A DNA stretch of 64,000 nucleotides, taken from positions 9,145,799 to 9,209,798 of the forward strand of contig NW_024104532.1 in assembly GCF_003945595.2 (NCBI RefSeq), in the 5' to 3' direction. This DNA comes from Pipra filicauda. Its lineage: Eukaryota; Chordata; Aves; Passeriformes; Pipridae. Shown one piece after another: positions 58,401-64,000 of the stretch; position 1 is the stretch's first letter, and each line of letters begins with the position of its first letter. Below the pieces are notes generated by a model. That model ran no database searches. It saw only the letters and a program-made list of their open reading frames with translations, and had not been told where the DNA came from. Position numbers and translations under genes: made by a program.

Positions 58401-61343
58401 TTTGTGGGAACCAGTTCTCTTCCCTATTACAGCTCTAAAGTCTTGTTTTAAACAGTGGCTTTACATGGAGGACTCCCCATGACACCACCCTTTTTGCAGG
58501 TATATTCACAATAATCTAGTGAATTTTTTTCCTTGTTTGTAAGTGTGGAGAAATCTGAGAACAGGGGCCTTAGTTCCAGAGCTTTCCTTCAGATTTAATG
58601 ATTTTACTTATTTATTCAGTTCCTCGAGTTGTGCACCAAGCTTCACTCTTCTTTTAAAGCTCTTATTCTTTCAAGTTCTCATTCAGAAACCCAAAAAACC
58701 TCACTAGAAAAGGCTGTTCATTTTCTTTTACAAGGTAAATGGACTGGGAAAATCAAATTTTCAAAGCATTGTTGGGACAGATGAGGAGACAGGAGAAACT
58801 CCACATTGATAGATATCATTTTATGTCTTCACCTATGGCATCAATATCTCTTGTGTGGGAGGGTTATTAGAACACCCTCTGACCACTTTTGACTCAGGAA
58901 TTTGAAGGGAAATCACCAAAAGTTCTCAAAATTGTAAGCTCAAACAATAAGAACATGAGGCTATTTTGCCAAAGGACTGTTAAGGAGGGACAAAATATCA
59001 GAGAATTACAAGCAATGTGCTTTACAGGAGGGTAAAATGAGTTTTTCACAATCTGGTCTCTCAGTATCAGTAACATTGTTAAATGTTGCTTTTAATAGAC
59101 AGTGAGTTCAAAAATTCTGAGACATCAGGGCATTTTTTTTCATAACATCTGGACCCCCTTCCTAACACATCATACCCCACCAATCCCTGTTATTGGGATA
59201 TCTATTGTGTGAAAATATAGATCTGATTTTAAGAAACTTGTGATGTTTGAGGCTCTCAAGTTCAAGTCCTTGCCTATCTGATCAAAAATGAGCAACAAAA
59301 AACCAGCTATGTTGGAAAAGCTTGAATTCCCTTTTTTTTTTAACCTCCTTGTTTCTTTAGAAGACCATGAGGAGCTCCAGGTGTCTCATGGTCAGGAACC
59401 TCCTGACCTCCAGCTTAAATATATAGCAGAGAACTCACAGCAAAATAACCCCCTTCGTTTTTTTCACCATGAAATATCAGAAAAAAAACTGATTTCTGTG
59501 TTTCTGACTATTGGCTTAATGAGATTATTGTTCTTCATTTGATAACTTCCATGAAACTCTGAAAGGTACTCATATGAATCGAGAACTTCCTCAAGGCGTG
59601 AAGGAGCCAAGGAAAGCTGTTTAACACCCAATCACATGTTTCCAGACTGATTTATCTTGAACACCTACCTAAAGCAAAAACCACATGATGAAAACCCTTT
59701 GAACTCCTCAACTCTTGTGGACTGTGCCTGACTTGTTTTTTTCCCCTTTGAGTCCAAGTCAACAGTTAAGCAGTGAACAGTTAAATCACACTTCAAAGGG
59801 AATGCTTGCAAGAAAAGTTCAACCTTTGTGTAGTTGCTCTCAGTCAAAGGACTTATGCACAAGTTCTTTTGAACATCCCCCAGACAGCCTTTTTGTATGG
59901 TATCATCGTGCTTCAGCAGTCATGACAACACTCCTCCTATTTTGGAATATTCTGCTTTTTCTCTCGGCACACTCCAAGAAACGGGTCTCTGACCAACCGC
60001 TTGCAAATCATTTGCCTGATATTTCCTGCGAGTTTTCACTGCAAACCAGCTGAAATAATTTTAAATATTGAAGTGGTTTGGCTTTACTTACGGCACTCGG
60101 AGTTTGGGAAACTTCTGAATGTCGTTTTCAGACATGTTCTGAAAAGGAAACACACGGCACACATCACAAAACTGCCCACGGAACACCCTGAGACTTACAG
60201 AAGTTTGCATAGAAGAGCTCATTAATTACCATTCACATAATATTTAAGTGACTTCAGAAGTAGATACATTGAATCCCTTCATGTCTGTGTCGTGAAATCA
60301 GGCAAGACTGTGCACGACTGCAAAGTTTCAGGGCAAAACTGCAAATTTTAAGATAGAGAACCATTGGCTGGAGTTTTGTTCTAAGATCTGTAACATCAAG
60401 ACATGTAGCTGGAAAATTCCTTGGACTTCAGAGGAGCCTTGGCAACCTAAGAAAAATCATTCTAGAAACTGGGATGGGGAGGGGGAGAGTGTTTCTTCCC
60501 CTTTGAACCATCACACAGCAGTGGGATTGGGATCACTCCCAGCTGTTCCAGAGCTTTGCTGATGCTCCTGCACAGTCACCCCTTCTCTTCTTCCAGCACA
60601 AGCACCTTTAGGGCACATTCAGGCCTTGTGAAAACTTTGGACTTAGTTAATTCAGTGTTTTGTTTAGTTAATTACAAGCTTCACAAATTCTCTTTGGAGC
60701 ATGGGGGACAGTTTGGTCCTTTCCATCTTTTTTACTGGCAACAATAAGTTTCTAATCACAATGGAACAACGTTGATTTAAACCCCCTGGGTCTTTGCTTA
60801 TTGGTTTTAATGCTCTTAAACTTCACTGATTTTGTGTGTTGCTACAGAAGAAATCTAATTTTATCTCCAGAGGAATGAAGGAGTGATTACAATGCAAGGC
60901 CAGTCATTCTGCACAGGGCTTTGTCTTCTTTGGTATGAGAGGACAATTAACAAATGTGGGACTTCTGTAGTTAATATTTGAAAACGAGAACTTCCTATAA
61001 AGGAAGAGATGAATTCAAGACAAGGTTGTGGTTTTAAAACTTGTCAGTTTGAAAAATACTAAAAAAATATGCATATTGAACAACACGCTTGGGTTCCCAG
61101 CTTTCCATATTTAAAGCAAGATGTCTGGCTGATTTTAGCAAAAGCATGTACTTCCCAAATTTCCACCTCAGTAGCCACCTGGGATATGAGTGCTCTGTAT
61201 CTGCCAGTGCAAAATAAGGAGGAGACAAAACAGTCACTTGATTGGGATTTTACAGGAAGGAATTTTATAACTCCACTTACCAGAAACCTTTGTCCATTTA
61301 TGCTGTGCTTTCTCACGACTTTCTCACAGTCCTTGTACTTTAG
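37290..61343 (-). CDS. LCP2: LCP2 (SLP-76) adaptor gene, exons 2-21, 5' end missing
   Basis: Twenty GT-AG exons on the minus strand join in phase into 1530 nt (509 codons plus TAA). The order matches SLP-76: SAM domain (exons 2-4), acidic segment with tyrosine motifs DYESP, DYESP and GYEPP (exon 7), proline-rich middle with QPPVPPQRP (exon 8) and the GADS-type ligand IDRSTKP (exon 10), then an SH2 domain with FLVRDSS (exons 19-21). SLP-76 is a cytosolic adaptor without catalytic activity. In T cells, mast cells and platelets it is phosphorylated by ZAP-70 or SYK and gathers VAV, NCK, ITK, GADS and PLC-gamma. The human protein is about 533 residues from 21 exons; 509 plus one missing N-terminal exon of about 26 residues fits. 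BLNK and CLNK are the alternatives, but the SH2 and tyrosine motifs fit LCP2 best. Exon 1 was searched for up to base 64000 and not found. Confidence 0.96.
38083..38238 (-). CDS. LCP2: LCP2 exon 20 (SH2 core, phosphotyrosine pocket)
   Basis: 156 nt (52 codons), acceptor atctttcag and donor AAAGAG|gtactg. It begins [20 protein letters not shown] and continues [15 protein letters not shown] and [12 protein letters not shown]. The Arg of FLVRDSS is the invariant phosphotyrosine-binding residue. In mammals this SH2 domain binds ADAP and HPK1. Confidence 0.97.
39813..39890 (-). CDS. LCP2: LCP2 exon 19 (start of SH2 domain)
   Basis: 78 nt (26 codons), acceptor accccttag and donor AACAAG|gtactc. 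The peptide [20 protein letters not shown] followed by RKINK matches the SH2 entry of SLP-76 (human [23 protein letters not shown]). Trp-Tyr opens strand A, and the RPEAEAALR helix is the alpha-A signature of the family. Confidence 0.96.
40732..40835 (-). CDS. LCP2: LCP2 exon 18 (linker before SH2)
   Basis: 104 nt, acceptor tatctttgaag and donor GATGAG|gtacaa. It encodes [20 protein letters not shown] and then [11 protein letters not shown]. This matches human SNRPPIRAEGRNFPLPLPN and the acidic AEEEN just before the SH2 domain. Donor starts gtac. Confidence 0.92.
41665..41714 (-). CDS. LCP2: LCP2 exon 17 (HPK1/14-3-3 serine region)
   Basis: 50 nt, acceptor ttttttaaacag and donor TCCAG|gtctgt. 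It encodes [17 protein letters not shown], aligned with human SSFPQSASLPPYFSQG. That human segment contains the serine (S376) reported to be phosphorylated by HPK1 to bind 14-3-3; a serine is kept at the equivalent place before LPP. Enters in phase 2, leaves in phase 1. Confidence 0.88.
42150..42550 (+). mobile_element. CR1 LINE 3' fragment, inside LCP2 intron 16
   Basis: CR1 in plus orientation, antisense to LCP2: gaggaaaggctgagggagct, ggggctgttcagcctggaaa, then gcactggagcaggttgccaa and caggtgacatccagaggtcc. About 400 bp retained, without reverse transcriptase. Confidence 0.95.
43466..44480. repeat. Minisatellite, about four units of 225-280 bp, LCP2 intron 16
   Basis: About 1 kb built from variants of a T/G-rich unit. 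Anchors recur: ttggtggtatatgtgtgga near 43571, 43788, 44018 and 44300, and gggggtgattctgtgtgga near 43644, 43869, 44141 and 44411. Units also share smaller ggattttgg and tattttgggg motifs. Plus-strand frames stay open for up to 125 codons and read Trp/Gly/Phe-rich repeats (WWYMCGF). They lack start context and recognisable domains and run antisense to LCP2. Confidence 0.93.
44619..44739 (-). CDS. LCP2: LCP2 exon 16 (proline/serine-rich region)
   Basis: 121 nt, acceptor cccttctccacag and donor AAAG|gttggt. It encodes [20 protein letters not shown], then [19 protein letters not shown]. The order matches human HQRPLPQPALLPMSS...STKPSPMNPLPSS...PGAFSE. It lies about 140 bp from the intronic minisatellite. 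Confidence 0.9.
45516..45528 (-). CDS. LCP2: LCP2 exon 15 (13-nt micro-exon)
   Basis: Only 13 nt: EEED plus the first base of a Thr codon. Acceptor tttggctccccag is strong and the donor is ACA|gtaagt. It provides the acidic residues equivalent to human NDEDD and gives the phase change needed between exons 14 and 16. Confidence 0.8.
46142..46172 (-). CDS. LCP2: LCP2 exon 14 (31-nt small exon)
   Basis: 31 nt encoding [11 protein letters not shown], aligned to human KHGWGPDRREN. Two acceptors lie four bases apart (tttcag and ggcag). The upstream one is chosen because only it keeps the frame from exon 13 and exits in phase 0 before exon 15. Donor GAA|gtaagt. Confidence 0.85.
47080..47184 (-). 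CDS. LCP2: LCP2 exon 13 (RSLGE and proline-rich)
   Basis: 105 nt, acceptor cctgctttag and donor GGAAA|gtaagt. It encodes [19 protein letters not shown] and then [14 protein letters not shown]. This matches human RSLGEHL...KPPLPP...SSPLPGKKP in order. Confidence 0.92.
47291..47310 (-). CDS. LCP2: LCP2 exon 12 (20-nt small exon)
   Basis: 20 nt, acceptor tgttttccag and donor CTAAG|gtaaga, encoding PLVSQL plus two bases of an Arg codon that exon 13 completes as RSLGE, which is conserved. The peptide itself is not recognisable; the call rests on strong splice sites and on the phase of exon 13. Confidence 0.8.
47392..47417 (-). CDS. LCP2: LCP2 exon 11 (26-nt small exon)
   Basis: 26 nt, acceptor ttttcag and donor AAAAG|gtaaga. 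It encodes GKKPSIPEK, matching the human GKKP...PSIP region in shortened form. Completes Gly with one base from exon 10 and leaves in phase 0. Confidence 0.87.
48196..48279 (-). CDS. LCP2: LCP2 exon 10 (GADS-binding RSTKP motif)
   Basis: 84 nt, acceptor tgtgtttag and donor GCAG|gtcagt. It encodes [19 protein letters not shown], nearly identical to the human GADS C-terminal SH3 ligand region ([11 protein letters not shown], with the R-x-x-K core). This motif couples SLP-76 through GADS to LAT at the membrane. Confidence 0.94.
48480..48549 (-). CDS. LCP2: LCP2 exon 9 (proline-rich region)
   Basis: 70 nt, acceptor ctgtttcag and donor AAAT|gtaagt. The peptide [18 protein letters not shown] aligns with the human region containing SPLPPPQTN and SRSRN. 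Enters in phase 0 and leaves one base. Confidence 0.88.
49763..49863 (-). CDS. LCP2: LCP2 exon 8 (PLC-gamma SH3-type ligand)
   Basis: 101 nt, acceptor tttctttag. It encodes [10 protein letters not shown] followed by [14 protein letters not shown]; the core QPPVPPQRP is identical to the mammalian proline-rich site described for the PLC-gamma1 SH3 domain. I chose donor TCT|gtatgt because it leaves phase 0, as exon 9 needs. The earlier GT (AGAG|gtgctt) would shift the frame. Confidence 0.9.
50269..50473 (-). CDS. LCP2: LCP2 exon 7 (acidic segment with three tyrosine motifs)
   Basis: 205 nt, acceptor catttgccag and donor ATAG|gtaatt. It encodes a Glu/Asp-rich stretch with [18 protein letters not shown] and GYEPPPSN, then [12 protein letters not shown]. 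The three motifs correspond to human Y113, Y128 and Y145, the sites that recruit VAV, NCK and ITK after phosphorylation. The third motif has Gly rather than Asp before the Tyr. The acidic stretch is a run of GAT/GAG/GAA codons, so its length may vary. Confidence 0.96.
51541..51575 (-). CDS. LCP2: LCP2 exon 6 (GGWSSF motif)
   Basis: 35 nt, acceptor ctttccgcag and donor TTT|gtgagt. It encodes [11 protein letters not shown], matching the conserved human stretch EEDNGGWSSF that precedes the tyrosine region. Takes one base from exon 5 and leaves in phase 0. Confidence 0.92.
51885..52615 (-). mobile_element. CR1 LINE 3' fragment, minus strand, LCP2 intron 5
   Basis: The longest CR1 here, about 730 bp, in the same sense as LCP2. 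On the minus strand it reads gtgctgtgaggagaggctga, gggagctggggggctcagcc-like sequence, then ggttggaagggacctccgag before an ATTCTATGAT-type end. A frame of 232 codons crosses it, but this is the normally non-coding 3' part of CR1, not its reverse transcriptase. Confidence 0.95.
52983..53014 (-). CDS. LCP2: LCP2 exon 5 (linker after SAM)
   Basis: 32 nt with acceptor tttgttgtag and donor CCCAG|gtaagt. The frame carried from exon 4 (TG|G) gives [11 protein letters not shown]. Conservation with mammals is weak here, so the call rests on strong splice sites, phase continuity between exons 4 and 6, and position. Confidence 0.8.
53858..53923 (-). CDS. LCP2: LCP2 exon 4 (end of SAM domain)
   Basis: 66 nt, acceptor tttaaatag and donor AATG|gtaagt. 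Its first base completes Pro from exon 3. The peptide [19 protein letters not shown] matches the SAM C-terminal helix (human [19 protein letters not shown]). It lies 6.2 kb from exon 3, the largest intron resolved inside the window. Confidence 0.93.
56680..56755 (+). repeat. Short tandem repeat, about 25-bp unit, three copies
   Basis: Three degenerate copies of gctgtgggatacagttttgagt-like sequence sit side by side in LCP2 intron 3. Confidence 0.75.
58330..58400 (+). repeat. (GTT)n and GGTTT-rich low-complexity tract, LCP2 intron 3
   Basis: A pure GTT run at about 58334-58357 continues in imperfect GTT/GGTTTT sequence. Reads AAC-rich on the LCP2 strand. Confidence 0.9.
60092..60138 (-). CDS. 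LCP2: LCP2 exon 3 (SAM domain, part 2)
   Basis: 47 nt between acceptor ccttttcag and donor GTGCC|gtaagt. It encodes [16 protein letters not shown], near-identical to the family segment [16 protein letters not shown]. Enters in phase 0 and leaves two bases of the final Pro codon. Confidence 0.94.
61281..61343 (-). CDS. LCP2: LCP2 exon 2 (SAM domain, part 1)
   Basis: Reverse-strand reading gives acceptor ctgacag, 21 whole codons and donor CTG|gtaagt. The peptide begins [10 protein letters not shown] and ends HSINGQRFL, matching the middle of the SLP-76 SAM domain (human NYKDCEKAV). Phase 0 at both ends. The preceding exon, which should carry the initiator Met and the first SAM helix, is not seen downstream in plus coordinates. 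Confidence 0.93.
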
Positions 61344-64000
61344 CTGTCAATGAAAAGAAGATGATTATTGCACCCCTAATTGTAAGTATCAATTGAGACA
61401 CTTAAATACATGGCTGGCTTTGAGTAGATGCTTCGAGCTACCCTTTTGTGTGTTATGACCTGTCTAAATGGCTCGTTTGGTTCCACAAACATGGATTTTT
61501 ATGGCAGAGATTCTTCAGTGGACTTGAGGATTTTTCATCCATTTAGAAAGATGTAATTCCTCACATTTACCAACCATCTCACAGTTGCCTGGCCCCAAGA
61601 GATATTTAGAAAATGGATATTTTGGTACTGACGGGGATGAGCAGTTGCAGAAAACAAGAATTACAGCAAAAACCTGGAATACTAAAGGCCTGACCCTAGT
61701 CACAGAATTCACTGTTGTGATTGAAAGGCCTCCAATCCCAGATGGAAATCCCACTTGTTAATCCTGGAAATTACTTATAATATTTGGGAAGCTTTTCCAC
61801 AATATTGTTTTACAATAATATTTAGGACAAGGGCTGGTCATGTACAGGTTGATTATGTAGCTTTAAACATTTCCAGTAGATGTCTTAAGTTTTTTATTTT
61901 TTTTTTTTATTTGACCAGTAACAGCACAATATAAGAACACAACTAATATTTTTGGTCTGGCTAGAATGCATTTTTCCATTTCAAGTTGATCAAGTTCAAA
62001 GCAGAAGGAACCCAAAGAGCAGGCAGACAAAGTGATTTTTGGAGGCTTCGAGGCAGAAGAATGGCCCTTGTCCAGGCTGAAACTTTAGTTAGTGAAAGTT
62101 ATGGAGGCAAATGATCCTGTGCTGCTGGGATAATTCCCCTAAAGCAGAGAACATCTTACAGGGAACGTTGTCCTTTCGTAGCTCTATCCCAGTTTTTCTG
62201 TTTAAGGAGTAATCTTGGTGTGAGAATGGATCCTGAAAACATCTAAACAGCAGAGAGAATATTTTTAAGAGCCAACTCTGCTAAATATTTCAGGATACAG
62301 ATTAAGATTTTGTGCAGGCTGAGGACTTAAACCTGTGAGTAATTTCTTTCAGACAATAAGCACTATCATGGCATTGTCAGCACAAGTCTGTGCAGGGGGA
62401 GCAACTGCAACACTTGGGACTGAGACCTGAACTCATTCTTAAACCAGTTGATGGAAAATACTGTCTAGCTATTAAAAATAATCTTTGGGATATTCCAAAT
62501 ATGAACATTTTTGCTTTTTCTAAAAAAAAAAAAAAAAAAGAAGAAAAATTAAAGACTTTGGAAATTATTTGAAAATTTGGGGGTTTGTTGGTTCTTCCCT
62601 CTTTTGAATGCATGGTTTGATTTAACACAGGCTTTAAGTTAGCACACCTAGAATGATGAATTAGATGTTATTATTGATAAGAATGAAGAGTTTGTATTTG
62701 ACAGACAGTGAGGACTTTATTCATGCCCTAATGCATCACAGTATTGTCACATAAATTCCTGATGGGTGTGCTGGCTGAGTTTTGCTCATGTGAAGGAGTA
62801 AGCCAACAATGAACTGATGAAAATCGTACCCTGTGTCATGAGTAAATCACGTCAGGTGATAGAAAATTGGAAGATGATTGTCCTTTGAATATTATTCCAC
62901 AATTAGCTTATTTGAGAAGGAGAAAAAAATGCTTTTTCCTCTTGGAGTTGAATCCTGGCCTTTGATAAATTTTAGTGATATGTGTGAAGGAAATTATATG
63001 AGTTTATCGGGGGAGATCTGGTCCCTTATGAGAGGTGAATTAGCCTGAATTAGGCTGACATTGTTGTCTTACCCAGATTTCTTAGATGATTTAAAGCAGC
63101 TTGTGCCCTGATTCACTTCTCCAAATGTGGAATGCCAAGATTATCTCTGTCCTGGGGGGTATCTCAATCAGTAAAAGACAGCTACTAAACAATAAATGTA
63201 ACCACGTCCATTCACTTATGGTAGAACTGACAGTTAACCCGTTTATCTCTGTTCAGAATATCAAGATCAGCTCTTTCAGGAAGCCACTTCCCTTCTTAAT
63301 TTCTTGGAAATGGGGATATAACCCCCCTCACTGCATCAGAGTTGTAATGTTTTTCGTATTTGTCTGAAGTTACCTGTTGATAATGATCTCATCTGTTCCA
63401 TCTCCAGTTTTTGGTTTCACTTTCCTGTGCCACCAACCCCTGCCCGCTAAAATTAGGGGTTTGTAAGTAGCTGGCAATTTTACTTCTCTGTGTTTGATCT
63501 GCTTCAGTTTTGCATTCTAGTGTCAAACTTGCCTCAACTCCCCCAGATAAAAATCTCTTTATAGAGTTATAGGAGCTGCTGAAAAAATAAACTTCACGTG
63601 ATCCCAAAATGAAGCCCAAAGTGTCCCAAGGTTTTACAAGTCCAGCCATGGATGCCATTAGCAAAGACATTGAGGCTCATTTGTGACGTGGAGCAATTTG
63701 GGGGAAAAAAAGCTCTCTTCTGAAAATCATTGATGATGCCACAGAAAACTTGTAATCTTCACACCTTAATGCCTTCCACAGCTGTTAATGTTACACCAAC
63801 AAGCAATAACGTAGCTGCAAAGTGTAAAGCCACCAGTTTCTCTTATACCCAATTTAAAAAGCACTTTCAAGCTTCATTTATAGATTTCACTGCCCAGTTT
63901 GGCTCAGCTTTTTTATCCGACAGCGGTTTTGCTTTCGGTGCGGCTGCAAGCTGTGCCCGTTGTCAAAGACCTAAATCTGGCACAGGCAATGTCACAGGAG
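61344..64000 (-). other. LCP2: LCP2 intron 1, 5' exon not in view
   Basis: Must contain intron 1 on the LCP2 strand. I looked for a reverse-strand exon encoding the SAM start (pattern EVLGWDP...YFKK followed by a donor) and found none. Poly(T) near 61890-61911 and poly(A) near 62521-62539 are the only visible repeats. The last 90 bases become slightly CpG-richer. Confidence 0.5.

Larger units (their letters stand above)
53924..60091 (-). other. LCP2: LCP2 intron 3
   Basis: The largest resolved LCP2 intron (6.2 kb). It holds the 25-bp repeat and the GTT tract, but no further exon I can support. Several short frames near 55-56 kb have no family match. Confidence 0.6.

Noticed and set aside
1..64000. 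CRISPR arrays, bacterial operons, prophage or an intact endogenous retrovirus
   Set aside because: No regularly spaced short repeats with unique spacers, no clustered long ORFs, and no gag/pol-type frames; the DNA is ordinary avian genomic sequence.

Overview
The window is vertebrate nuclear DNA and almost certainly avian. It carries six CR1 LINE 3' fragments with the bird-type tail (for example GGTTGGAAGGGACCTCCGAG on the minus strand near 51.9 kb). Its genes are split into short exons with GT-AG introns, and the DNA is AT-rich with no dense coding. Most long open frames here are chance, repeat-derived or intronic. The species cannot be fixed from sequence alone.

Right part (37.29-61.34 kb, minus strand): I reconstruct 20 consecutive coding exons of LCP2, which encodes SLP-76, the T-cell and haematopoietic signalling adaptor. 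The exon phases join without a conflict into 1530 nt (509 residues plus stop). This covers nearly all of the N-terminal SAM domain, the three-tyrosine acidic segment, the long proline-rich middle with the PLC-gamma-type and GADS-type SH3 ligands, and the complete C-terminal SH2 domain. The first coding exon (start codon and beginning of the SAM domain) was not found and probably lies beyond base 64000. The introns hold CR1 copies, a G-rich minisatellite of about 1 kb (43.5-44.5 kb), a GTT repeat and homopolymer runs.

Centre (33.7-34.4 kb, plus strand): two phase-compatible coding exons encode a small protein of about 66-74 residues. I identify it as the probable orthologue of mammalian C5orf58, which sits beside LCP2 in human. 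It is convergent with LCP2; the two stop codons are about 2.9 kb apart. Directly after its stop is a pyrimidine-only tract of about 550 bp, built mostly of CTTTTT hexamers.

Left part (1-33.7 kb): no coding exon could be supported. It holds a 281-bp tandem duplication with an embedded tRNA-Glu-like sequence (0.9-1.4 kb), several short tandem duplications, four CR1 fragments, a small CpG-enriched block at 27.4-27.8 kb and a GC-rich block at 31.0-32.1 kb. It is best read as intergenic DNA, possibly containing the promoter or 5' exon of the small plus-strand gene.

Functionally the only well-understood gene is LCP2. SLP-76 is phosphorylated by ZAP-70/SYK-family kinases after antigen-receptor engagement and scaffolds VAV, NCK, ITK, GADS and PLC-gamma. 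I found no bacterial-style operon, CRISPR array or intact mobile element, and nothing I can defend as a new biological system. The most interesting items are the poorly described small gene, the micro-exon structure of LCP2, and the tandem-repeat blocks.
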